From contig NZ_JACRWE010000003.1 in the NCBI RefSeq assembly GCF_014323405.1, positions 506,535 through 570,534 on the forward strand: DNA of 64,000 nucleotides, given 5' to 3'. A model generated the notes under the pieces. That model searched no databases and had not been told where the DNA came from. It saw nothing but the letters and a program-made list of their open reading frames with translations. Positions within the stretch are counted from its first letter, which is position 1; the number at the start of each line of letters is the position of its first letter. The stretch is from Romboutsia faecis (GTDB taxonomy: Bacteria; Bacillota; Clostridia; Peptostreptococcales; Peptostreptococcaceae). This document shows, piece by piece, positions 53,047-60,369 of this stretch. The translations under genes and the position numbers were made by a program.

Positions 53047-53707
53047 CAAACATATATCCTACCTTACGCTTAGTTTTTATGTACTTATCATATCCATATT
53101 TACCTAATTTTTTCCTCAAGTTACTTACATAAACCTCTACAATCTCAATAGTAGCATCTGATTCTACCCCCCATATTCTATCATATATCTGTTCCTTTAA
53201 TAAAATTGTACCTTTATTTAATAAGAAATATTCTAATAAACCAAATTGTTTGTTTTGAAGATTTATTTCATCTCCATTTATGAATACTCTTCTTTTACTA
53301 AGATCTAAGTGTAAGTCTTTAAAATCTAAACTATTTTTATCATTTATTTTTCCATTAGTTCTTAATATTGCGTATATCCTAGCTATTAGTTCTTCCATAT
53401 AAAATGGTTTTGTTAAATAATCATTTGCACCTATTGAAAATGCTCCAACCTTATCATCTAATGACTCTTTTGCAGTTAAAATTATTACTGGTGTATCTAT
53501 ATAATTATCTCTCATTTTTTTTAATATATCTAATCCATTTAGATTTGGGAGCATTAAATCTAATACTACTAGATCATATATATCTTGTTTTATCAAATAC
53601 AAGGCCTCTTCTCCATCTTCACAACTTTCACATTGAAAGTGACTACTGATTTCTTTTACTATACCTTCTAAGAGCTTTTTATTGTCTTCAACTACTAATA
53701 TCTTCAT
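53036..53707 (-). CDS. OmpR/PhoB-family response regulator
   Basis: This 223-aa regulator has a receiver domain (KILVVEDNKKLLE start, phosphorylated Asp in LVVLDLMLPNLNG near residue 50, KPF near 100) and a C-terminal winged helix (LQNKQFGLLEYFLLNKGTI ... KVGYMFDD). The start at 53707 is fixed by GGAGG five bases ahead. It is coupled to the sensor kinase by overlap. Confidence 0.92.
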   Translation of the reverse strand: MKILVVEDNKKLLEGIVKEISSHFQCESCEDGEEALYLIKQDIYDLVVLDLMLPNLNGLDILKKMRDNYIDTPVIILTAKESLDDKVGAFSIGANDYLTKPFYMEELIARIYAILRTNGKINDKNSLDFKDLHLDLSKRRVFINGDEINLQNKQFGLLEYFLLNKGTILLKEQIYDRIWGVESDATIEIVEVYVSNLRKKLGKYGYDKYIKTKRKVGYMFDDK

Positions 53708-53783
53708 ATTATCCTCCAATTATCTCTTCTTAAAATACATTATAACTCTTTATTTCTTATATTTTAATACAAAAAAATAAAAA

Positions 53784-53823
53784 GACATGATTTAATATAC
53801 TATAGAGTTACATTAATCATGCC
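53784..53823 (-). terminator. Terminator of the 59-aa gene
   Basis: GACATGATTTAAT (53784-53796) pairs with 53812-53823 with small mismatches. The minus-strand exit is TTTTTATTTTTTTGTA. Confidence 0.7.
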
Positions 53824-53840
53824 ATCTTATTATTTTATTC

Positions 53841-54020
53841 TTATTGTAATTGATTATTTGAATAATTTGTTAGTATATCTACAAAATCACTTATGCTTAC
53901 ATCCTCGTTGGTTTTATCTGACATTTTTTCGTAATACCAACTAGCAAAATCCGGATTGGCTAGTAGTGAATTCAATTGTTCAAAATCTAATTCATTTTTA
54001 TTGCGTTTATCATCATTCAT
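53841..54020 (-). CDS. Small acidic hypothetical protein, 59 aa
   Basis: AAGGGGG lies seven bases before the ATG at 54020, and a terminator starts 18 bases past the stop. The protein opens MNDDKRNKNELDFEQLNSLL and carries SWYYEKMSDKTNED in its middle, an acidic, polar, mainly helical peptide without a membrane segment. I do not recognise it. It follows the lipoprotein gene by 76 bases and could share its transcript. Confidence 0.65.
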   Translation of the reverse strand: MNDDKRNKNELDFEQLNSLLANPDFASWYYEKMSDKTNEDVSISDFVDILTNYSNNQLQ

Positions 54021-54096
54021 ATTTATACCCCCTTATTAAGATATAACTTATTATTAGTGATAAACATCAATTTTATACTATTTTAATATAAATACC

Positions 54097-54912
54097 TTAG
54101 TATTTATTAATTTGAGCCTTATGAGATATTAAATCAATATCAATATTTGATTTTGCATCTATATCGTCATAAACATATCCTATTAATTTTATTTTCTCTG
54201 TATGCTTTGATACTTTTATTGTGATTTCAGCTTCTTGTAATGGTTTTAAGGCTGAGTATGAAGATTCATGATTTACACCTATATATTCTTTTCTTGAATT
54301 AATTTCTCCTATTTTTAAAGTTATGTTTCCTAAGCTTTTAGAAGAATTATTTTTTACCTTTACAATATAAGTATCTCCGTCATCTGCATCATCAACCTTT
54401 TTTGCATCTGAAAAAGCCAAAACTTCATAAGGGCTACTATCTTCTTCTCTATCTTCAATATTTACTGAGTATACACTACCATCTTTTAAATTAACAGTAA
54501 CATTTTCTTCTGATGTCATATATTCATAAGAAGTAATACTTATATTTTCTCCTAATTCCTTCAGTTTAAAGCTAGCATTAAAAATATCTCCTGGAGTTAA
54601 AGTCATATCTAAAAACATTTTTGATTCAGATATAATCTTACCTTCTTTATCTAATTCATTGTATACTATCCAAATATTTGATACATCAAACTTTGCTATG
54701 TTTTCTACTCTATTTACAACAACTCCACTAAAATCCCTAGTATACTCATCAAATTCATTAATTTGTAAAGCTTTAGCTTCATATTTTTTTACTAACGAGC
54801 CATTTAAAAGTACTTCACCATTATTTTCTACTTTACTTCCTCTACATCCTACTAATCCTATTATTATTAATATCATCATTATTAGTACTGATACTTTTAT
54901 TATATTTTTCAT
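54097..54912 (-). CDS. Putative lipoprotein, 271 aa
   Basis: A type II signal peptide is clear: MKNIIKVSVLIMMILIIIGL followed by the lipobox LVGC (Cys23). The mature protein is a beta-rich, exported domain with repeated NITLKIGEI and VNLKDGSVYSV-type strands that resembles immunoglobulin-like or FxLYD-type folds of clostridial surface lipoproteins (weak). It has no enzyme motif. The gene is next to a two-component system, so it may be part of its sensor output. The function is unknown. Confidence 0.7.
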   Translation of the reverse strand: MKNIIKVSVLIMMILIIIGLVGCRGSKVENNGEVLLNGSLVKKYEAKALQINEFDEYTRDFSGVVVNRVENIAKFDVSNIWIVYNELDKEGKIISESKMFLDMTLTPGDIFNASFKLKELGENISITSYEYMTSEENVTVNLKDGSVYSVNIEDREEDSSPYEVLAFSDAKKVDDADDGDTYIVKVKNNSSKSLGNITLKIGEINSRKEYIGVNHESSYSALKPLQEAEITIKVSKHTEKIKLIGYVYDDIDAKSNIDIDLISHKAQINKY

Positions 54913-54975
54913 ATATTATGCACCTCATACCTTGCATCTATTTTAATTATAATATTTTATAATAAAAAATATTTA

Positions 54976-55623
54976 CTATAATAAATGTTTATATTCTTTC
55001 ATAAAGTCTTTCAAGGCTTGTGTTAATATTTGTTGTTTACTAAACTCCGAGTTGCTACACAACCTTTCAAATTCTTCCCATGTATTTTTATCTACCTTTA
55101 TACTTGTTCCCTTTACATCCTTTAATTCTTTATCCTCGATAATTACATCTTTTTTATTATATCTTTTTCTAGGTTTCATTGATTTATAGTCTTTTACTTC
55201 TAAATACCAATCGTATACCTCACATATTTTATCTAAATCCTCTTGAGTAATATTTATTTTCCTATCTTTTTTAGGTTTTGCTTTAGATACTTTACTCTTT
55301 TTAGAACTGTTTGTTTTTTGAGGTTTATCTTCTAAGTTTTCAAATACTATTTGCATCTCTTTTTTAGTTACTTTTTTAGTTGACTTTTTATTTGATGAAG
55401 TTTTATCATATTTTTTATTAGTTTTAGCAATTTCTTTTTTTTCTATTTCAGATGTTAAAACATATTTTCCATCTTCAGACTTATAACCCATCTTATTTAA
55501 AAATCTTCTTAATGTAGCTGAACTAATACCTATCTCTTTTGATATATTCTCAAAAGAAACATTTTTATTTTGAAGTTTCAAAAACTTTTCTAGCCTTTCA
55601 TTTCCTTTCATACTATCCTTCAT
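54976..55623 (-). CDS. Basic DNA-binding-like protein with N-terminal HTH and C-terminal ribbon-helix-helix-like end
   Basis: The 215-aa protein has three parts: an N-terminal helix-turn-helix (ISKEIGISSATLRRFLNKMGY, residues 28-48), a long lysine/serine-rich linker (about residues 60-130), and a C-terminal segment (GTSIKVDKNTWEEFERLCSN..SKQQILTQALKDFMK) that resembles ribbon-helix-helix or MetJ-like plasmid proteins. It probably binds DNA. AAGGAG precedes the ATG. Its HTH-linker-RHH layout is common on plasmids and phages, so acquired origin is possible. It has its own leader but no clear terminator. Confidence 0.6.
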   Translation of the reverse strand: MKDSMKGNERLEKFLKLQNKNVSFENISKEIGISSATLRRFLNKMGYKSEDGKYVLTSEIEKKEIAKTNKKYDKTSSNKKSTKKVTKKEMQIVFENLEDKPQKTNSSKKSKVSKAKPKKDRKINITQEDLDKICEVYDWYLEVKDYKSMKPRKRYNKKDVIIEDKELKDVKGTSIKVDKNTWEEFERLCSNSEFSKQQILTQALKDFMKEYKHLL

Positions 55624-55829
55624 ATGTCACTCCTTTATCTTTTAAACTTTATATTCAATCTTTATGTAAATGTTTTCCTGTTTTACTTTATTTTTATCAA
55701 CACTACTTATTAAATTAATCTTATTAAAAATAATTATATATAGTAAATATAATACATTAATAAGTGTATCATGGCAAATTTATTTTATTAAATCCGAGTT
55801 TTTTTGACAAATTTTATTATTTTTATATA

Positions 55830-55865
55830 AAAAAGTATCAGAATAAATTTATTCTGATACTTTTT
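55830..55865 (-). terminator. 36-bp perfect palindrome terminator of the queuosine operon
   Basis: Arms of 18 bases (AAAAAGTATCAGAATAAA and its complement) meet without a loop 14 bases after the queL stop. T run in both directions. Confidence 0.88.
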
Positions 55866-55878
55866 CTACTAATATATA

Positions 55879-56568
55879 TTAATCACCAACTCCGAAGTCT
55901 GTATTATTATAAAGGACTTCAAAATCAGTATTTTTATCTATAAATTTGTATTTTTCAATAAACCAATCTACAAGTTCTTCATCTCTTTTTATATCCGTCG
56001 TATTATTTACAAAAATATTAATAGTTGCATGGTTAAAATTATTTAAAATTATATCCATATCATTATCAATCATTTCTTTTGTTTGCCCCTTAATTCCAAC
56101 AAGCATACATGGTGAATCAAAATGCTCCTTTAATTCTTCAACATTTTTAAATCTAGCATTTTTATTTAAGACAACATTTCTAAATTCATAATCAAATGTC
56201 TCTACCCCAATTTTAAATATTATAGGTATTTCGAAAAAATCTCTCATCTCTTGTAATTTATTTTTATAACACCAATGACTTTCTAAAAATAATTTTTCTA
56301 TATTTTTTTCTGTTATTATCTCTTTAATTCTCAATAATGTATCTTTTGGGATTTCAAAGCAGCTTCCTGAATTTATAACTTCAAGAACCTTATATTTTCC
56401 CGTTATATTCTCTAAAACTTGAAAATTTATATTATTTATTTCATCTTCTAATTTCGAATTATCATCTATATAATCACAAAAAGAACATTTCCCCCATACA
56501 CATGGAAATCCCTTTAGTAAAACAATCTCTCTTTGATTTTTGTTTTCTATAATACTATATCTATCCAT
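55879..56568 (-). CDS. queL: QueL-like radical SAM protein (queuine lyase)
   Basis: This 229-aa protein carries an iron-sulfur motif CVWGKCSFC near residue 23 (CX4CX2C, one residue longer in the first gap than the canonical CX3CX2C). Other features: SGSCFEIP near residue 67 and a small barrel. In C. difficile a radical SAM protein, QueL, encoded with QueK and QrtT, converts queuine to preQ1. Position, size and operon partners match that. It lies 11 bases after qrtT and is followed by a perfect terminator. The unusual spacing of the cysteines fits the description of QueL as a non-canonical radical SAM enzyme (my recall, to be checked). Confidence 0.8.
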   Translation of the reverse strand: MDRYSIIENKNQREIVLLKGFPCVWGKCSFCDYIDDNSKLEDEINNINFQVLENITGKYKVLEVINSGSCFEIPKDTLLRIKEIITEKNIEKLFLESHWCYKNKLQEMRDFFEIPIIFKIGVETFDYEFRNVVLNKNARFKNVEELKEHFDSPCMLVGIKGQTKEMIDNDMDIILNNFNHATINIFVNNTTDIKRDEELVDWFIEKYKFIDKNTDFEVLYNNTDFGVGD

Positions 56569-56579
56569 ATATTATCTCC

Positions 56580-57143
56580 TTACTTACTAGCTATAAAAGA
56601 TGATTTTAAATTTTTTGGAATAGCACTTATTCCTAAGTTAACTAAAACTACACCTAAGAACTTATCCATGTAATCTGTTATTATTTGAGTTAAAAATATA
56701 TTACTGAATAAATTACCTATACTTAATACCTCTAAAGCTTGAACAATGTATGATGAACCTGCAGATGTTACACCTTCAAATACTATAGCAGCAATCATTG
56801 CACTGATTATTGAAGTTGGTAATACAAATATAAACGTTCCTAATGGAGTTTTTACTCCATCTAAAAATCCCTTTCTAAACATAATTCCTGAAAGAAGACC
56901 AGTTGTTATCTGTACCGGAGCAAAATATATAGAATATACATCAAAAGTTATACCACTGACTATGCTACCTAAAACACCAGATATCATCGCATAGTTTGGA
57001 CCTAATATAGCTGCGATAAATATAGTTCCTATAGAATCTAGGTATATCGGTAATTTTAGTGTATAGGCTATAAATGCACCTACTACATTTATTGATATTC
57101 CAAGGCCTATTAATGAGATATTTTTAACAGATATACTTTTCAT
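56580..57143 (-). CDS. qrtT: ECF transporter S component, QrtT-like (queuosine/queuine uptake)
   Basis: This 187-aa membrane protein has five or six helices and the ECF S signature: KLPIYLDSIGTIFIAAILGP near residue 30 and the GVLGSIVSGIT loop. It would work with the shared EcfAAT energizing module. It lies one base after the queK stop and 11 before queL, so all three are made from one preQ1-controlled transcript. Queuosine or queuine transport is inferred from this context and from the established QrtT role in C. difficile. Confidence 0.8.
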   Translation of the reverse strand: MKSISVKNISLIGLGISINVVGAFIAYTLKLPIYLDSIGTIFIAAILGPNYAMISGVLGSIVSGITFDVYSIYFAPVQITTGLLSGIMFRKGFLDGVKTPLGTFIFVLPTSIISAMIAAIVFEGVTSAGSSYIVQALEVLSIGNLFSNIFLTQIITDYMDKFLGVVLVNLGISAIPKNLKSSFIASK

Positions 57144-57144
57144 C

Positions 57145-58113
57145 TTATATAACTCCTTTTACTGAATCTATAATTTCTTCATATCCCTTAAACAATCTTT
57201 TAAGGAACATATACATAAATTTCTTTTCATCAACATCAGTCAATACAACTGCATTATTATCATTTTTATAAAAATTAAATTCATCTACCACCGATTGACC
57301 CATAGCAATACCATCCTCTACCACTTCTACATAAGATTCAAATCCACTACATATACTTCTATCTATAAAGTAAGCTACAGCTAATGGATCATTTATCACA
57401 CAGCCAATTATTCCCTCTTGCTCCCAGTGGAAATCTATATAAAATCTTGTTATATCTGTAATATATTTAGATATATCTTTATCGAGCCTGTTAATAAACT
57501 CAATAATATTTGGCGTAAGTACAATTTTTCTAGTTACATCTAGTCCTACCATATGAATTTTCCTTGACAAATTCTTGTAAACATAATCTGCTGCATGAGG
57601 ATCTACCCAATAATTAAATTCTGCAACTGGAGAGCAGTTTCCATGTATTCTAAAAGCACCTCCCATAGATACGAACTCATCTAAGTTATCAAATACTTTT
57701 TTATCTTTCATAATAGCTTTAGCAATATTAGTTAAAGGTCCTAGTGCTATAATAGATACATCTTTATTATTCTTTAATGTGTCTATTATAAAGTCTACTC
57801 CATTTTCCTTTATCTTATATTCAGTTACATCTTCATAGAAGTTCTCTCCTATTCCATCTTCTCCATGGGTATCTTGGGCTGTTACAAGATCTCTTTTTAA
57901 AGGTTTCTCTTCACCTTTATATACAGGTATATTTAATGAAGAACATATTTGAAGTGTTTTAAGAGCATTTTTTGCTCCCATTTCAGCTTCTACATTACCA
58001 CTACAAGTAGTAATGCCAAGTATCTCTAGCTCTGGTGAGTTTACAGCTAGAAGAATTGCCAGAGAATCATCTATTCCTGGATCACAATCAATTATTACTT
58101 TTCTTTTTTGCAT
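57145..58113 (-). CDS. queK: QueK-like nucleoside hydrolase (queuosine hydrolase)
   Basis: This 322-aa Ca2+-dependent nucleoside hydrolase of the inosine-uridine-preferring type shows the N-terminal DCDPGIDD motif (residues 9-16) that holds calcium, VYKGEEKPL near residue 64, ALGPLTNIAKA near residue 125 and the NYWVDPHAADY catalytic region near residue 168. Under a preQ1 riboswitch and next to qrtT and queL it is best read as QueK, which cleaves queuosine to queuine, not as a general purine nucleosidase. Its ribosome binding site AAGGAGG is part of a hairpin, discussed separately. Confidence 0.85.
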   Translation of the reverse strand: MQKRKVIIDCDPGIDDSLAILLAVNSPELEILGITTCSGNVEAEMGAKNALKTLQICSSLNIPVYKGEEKPLKRDLVTAQDTHGEDGIGENFYEDVTEYKIKENGVDFIIDTLKNNKDVSIIALGPLTNIAKAIMKDKKVFDNLDEFVSMGGAFRIHGNCSPVAEFNYWVDPHAADYVYKNLSRKIHMVGLDVTRKIVLTPNIIEFINRLDKDISKYITDITRFYIDFHWEQEGIIGCVINDPLAVAYFIDRSICSGFESYVEVVEDGIAMGQSVVDEFNFYKNDNNAVVLTDVDEKKFMYMFLKRLFKGYEEIIDSVKGVI

Positions 58114-58117
58114 GACA

Positions 58118-58145
58118 AATGCCTCCTTAAAAATTATTAATAAGG
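58118..58145 (-). promoter_or_regulatory. Ribosome-binding-site hairpin ahead of queK
   Basis: On the minus strand CTCCTTA pairs with TAAGGAG, the latter being the Shine-Dalgarno of queK. This could sequester the ribosome site in addition to the riboswitch terminator further upstream. Confidence 0.45.
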
Positions 58146-58177
58146 AGAACCCTACAACTTTTTATAATAAAAAAATT

Positions 58178-58225
58178 GTAGCTAAGGGTATATCTTATAT
58201 ACTGCCACTATATAAATACCTTAGT
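58178..58225 (-). terminator. Expression-platform terminator of the preQ1 riboswitch
   Basis: CTAAGGTAT (minus strand, from 58224) pairs with ATACCCTTAG, with a CTACAATTTTTTT tail. The 5' arm uses the last bases of the aptamer (ACTAAGG), so ligand binding and the hairpin exclude one another. Confidence 0.55.
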
Positions 58226-58254
58226 TTTTTATACTTGGAGGTTCTCGAACAAGT
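58219..58254 (-). promoter_or_regulatory. preQ1-I riboswitch of the queuosine-salvage operon
   Basis: Minus strand from 58254: ACTTG, a 12-base loop TTCGAGAACCTC, CAAGT, then ATAAAAAACTAAGG. Stem, loop length and the A-rich tail ending CTAAGG match the preQ1-I class, for example the Bacillus queC form with AGAGG..CCTCT and ATAAAAAACTAA. It lies about 105 bases before queK. Confidence 0.88.
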
Positions 58255-58363
58255 CCTAGGTTTTTCATACATCCTAGTATTTTTAATCTTTACATTAGAT
58301 TATATTATTAAAATGTCAGTTTGATGTCAGTTTTCGAAATTTATCCACAACATCTCATAACAT

Positions 58364-58392
58364 TAAAGACTAAGATTACATTTCTTAGTCTT
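58364..58392 (+). terminator. Plus-strand terminator with no assigned gene
   Basis: AAAGACTAAG (58364-58373) pairs with CTTAGTCTTT, followed by TTTTATTTT in the plus direction. No plus-strand gene lies ahead. Confidence 0.6.
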
Positions 58393-58462
58393 TTTTATTT
58401 TAACTATACATTTTTAAAATGTAAATACTATAAAATTATTTTTTATCATAGTACATGCATTT

Positions 58463-58491
58463 TTTACGAGGTGATTTGCATATGCTATAAT
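58463..58491 (+). promoter_or_regulatory. Strong promoter of a candidate small RNA
   Basis: TTTACG (58463-58468) and TATAAT (58486-58491) are 17 bases apart. TGC precedes the TATAAT (extended -10), and transcription would start near 58498. Confidence 0.65.
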
Positions 58492-58497
58492 ATGCGA

Positions 58498-58646
58498 AGC
58501 GAACATGTAAATGAGTGTAACGCAGTAAACTCGTTGGAATGTAAGTGTAGCGGTTATGTTAGCCTATAGCAATATAGGGAAAGTATATGCATTTACAAAT
58601 ATATGCCTAAAATTATAGGAGGGTGTCATCCCTCCTATTTTTAGGC
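58498..58646 (+). ncRNA. Candidate structured small RNA, about 150 bases
   Basis: It runs from the promoter at 58463 to a perfect terminator (58605-58646). Internal stems include GAACAT/ATGTTAG and GAGT/ACTC. The only reading frame (58492-58569) would start inside the promoter and has no ribosome site. It is antisense to the last codons of the ATPase remnant. I do not recognise its class. Confidence 0.45.
58605..58646. terminator. Bidirectional terminator with a long stem
   Basis: GCCTAAAA-ATAGGAGGG pairs with CCCTCCTAT-TTTTAGGC around TGTCAT. It ends both the minus-strand ATPase remnant (stop at 58641) and the plus-strand small RNA. Confidence 0.85.
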
Positions 58647-59424
58647 TATATTTTGTTGTTCATATTCTGAAACCTCTAATTTTAACTCTGGTGGTAACTT
58701 AGTTATTAATGCATCATATCCATTTTTATTTTTAATCAAATGTAGTGCAGTATATTGCTCTAGATTAAGCATATCATCTAAACAATAACCCTGAATACTA
58801 AATTCTTCTTCTAAAGCTTCAAATGCTTTTTTATCTACACCAGATATTAAGGTATAAGTTGTGTTAGCACCTTTTAATGATGCTAAAGCTTCTTTACTTA
58901 ATCCTTCCAGATTATGAAGTGTAAACATATACTTAAGTCCAAACTTAGCACTTTGAAGAAATGTTTTTTCTAATATTTTCTGACAAGTAGGTACCTGGAA
59001 TATTTCATCTACTAATAAAGTAACTCTAGGAGGTATTTTATTAATTTCTTTTTCTTCCTTTGCTGCTCTCAGTTTTGTAGCTAACCAAATCTTCTGCATA
59101 AAGAATGTCATTAAAACATCTTTAGAAGTTTCATCTTCAAAATCACAATCTCTCATTCTTATTAATATAACTTTCTTTTGTTCCATAGCTTCTACAAAAT
59201 CTATATTACATTCTGGTGTTTTAGAAAACATAGCATCTATTACATCATTCTCTCTAAATAAATCTATCCTATCTATTATACCTTCTATTTTATTTTCTTT
59301 AGTACCGCAAATAACACCAACAGGATTTTCTTTAGTCACCTTAGTATATTCATCTAGTTCATTTAAAGAAATTATACTATCTTCTAGTAATACCTTTAGA
59401 TCCTCTGTTAATCTATTAATAAAT
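58641..59424 (-). pseudogene. C-terminal fragment of a VirB4/HerA-like conjugation ATPase fused to NdpA remnant
   Basis: About 261 codons of open frame without Walker A. The visible ATPase part has IEGIIDRIDLF, the Walker B RVTLLVDEIFQVP near the middle, and YCLDDMLNLEQYTALHL toward the end, all like the C-terminal half of a VirB4/TraG/HerA-type DNA transfer ATPase. The first 25 or so codons (HEFINRLTEDLKVLLEDSII) look instead like the missing end of the NdpA gene upstream, read one frame away. So a deletion joined the two genes. An internal GTG at 59339 could start a 232-aa peptide but has no good ribosome site. Confidence 0.7.
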
Positions 59425-60165
59425 TCATGCCTTACAGTATGAAGTTGTAAATTTTTCCTCTTCGGTTAAATTTGATTCTTTGTCTATAAATTCCTTAGTT
59501 TCTACATAAAATGTTTTAGTTAAATACTTACTATTAATCGACTGTCTACATCCTAGAAAATTATCATAGAAATATTTAGCAGCATCCGATTTCGCACCTC
59601 TACCTAAATTGCTATCATATACAAAACACTTGTATTGACTCTCAGTTTTAATAAACATTCCTATTTTATAAAGCTTCTGATGAGGTGTTAATAATAGCTC
59701 AGTAATATGATCTAATGTGAATCTATCGTCTTCTTTTACAATAGAGAATCCATCTTGAGTCTCAGCTTTCATTACACCAACAAATTCATTTTCATTATCA
59801 CCTATTGTACCACTGAATATAAATATAATACCTCCTGGTATTCTTGTTGTATTTTGTGCATTAGATAGATTTAGTGCTATATTCTTAGAATTTTGAATAA
59901 ATTTTTCTTCATCTATCTCAATAATTTCCCTAATAAGACTGAATACACTTCCTGAATCTCTATTATATATATCCATTTCTATACTGTTCGAATCACTCCC
60001 TATAGCCTGAATAACCCTCTGATTAAATGTAAAAAGTGCTTGTTCACCTAATTCAATTATTTCATCGTTATATATAGGCAGAGTTGCTGAATTACTAGTT
60101 GTCCTTTTAAAAATTTTATGTGCTATTATCTTATTTATAGTTAAGTTGCACAGTAAATCCTCCAT
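59425..60165 (-). CDS. 37-kDa nucleoid-associated protein (NdpA/YejK family), truncated by frameshift
   Basis: This 246-aa protein of the NdpA family would be about 330-350 aa when complete. It shows the family features IYNDEIIELGEQALFTFNQR, GGIIFIFSGTI and FTLDHITELLLTPHQKLYKIGMFI. The reading frame ends with TSYCKA in one frame while the expected continuation EFINRLTEDL appears in the next. GGGAGA precedes the start. Such genes are frequent on integrative elements and phages. The truncated product may be inactive. Confidence 0.75.
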   Translation of the reverse strand: MEDLLCNLTINKIIAHKIFKRTTSNSATLPIYNDEIIELGEQALFTFNQRVIQAIGSDSNSIEMDIYNRDSGSVFSLIREIIEIDEEKFIQNSKNIALNLSNAQNTTRIPGGIIFIFSGTIGDNENEFVGVMKAETQDGFSIVKEDDRFTLDHITELLLTPHQKLYKIGMFIKTESQYKCFVYDSNLGRGAKSDAAKYFYDNFLGCRQSINSKYLTKTFYVETKEFIDKESNLTEEEKFTTSYCKA

Positions 60166-60250
60166 AATACTATCTCCCTTACTATTTACTATTGTACTCT
60201 TTAGTATTATCCTATATAATTAGATTATATTTAAGTTTAAAGAATACTCT

Positions 60251-60293
60251 AAAAGAAACTACTATCCTCTTTTAAATATTAGTAGTTTCTTTT
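60251..60293. terminator. Perfect 14-bp stem between the NdpA remnant and the metallo-beta-lactamase-fold gene
   Basis: AAAAGAAACTACTA (60251-60264) pairs with 60280-60293 with T-rich sequence on both exits. It would stop read-through toward the NdpA gene or from it. Confidence 0.75.
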
Positions 60294-60333
60294 TTATTGT
60301 ACATTTATTTACTATTTTTGGCAATAAAAACAA

Positions 60334-60363
60334 AGCTAGGAAGGAAATTAATCCAACCTAGCT
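60334..60363 (-). terminator. Terminator of the metallo-beta-lactamase-fold gene
   Basis: AGCTAGG (60334-60340) pairs with 60357-60363, with GGA/TCC inner pairs. The minus-strand exit is TTTGTTTTTAT. Confidence 0.75.
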
Positions 60364-60369
60364 ATTTAT

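Noticed and set aside
58340..58348. Perfect DnaA-box sequence TTATCCACA
   Set aside because: It is a single copy with no cluster, no AT-unwinding element pattern and no dnaA/repA gene. A nine-base chance match in a 64-kb AT-rich window is plausible.
58492..58569. Short plus-strand frame MRSEHVNECNAVNSLECK..., cysteine-containing peptide
   Set aside because: Its ATG lies immediately after the TATAAT of a strong promoter, leaving no leader for a ribosome binding site. The segment is better explained as a structured RNA.
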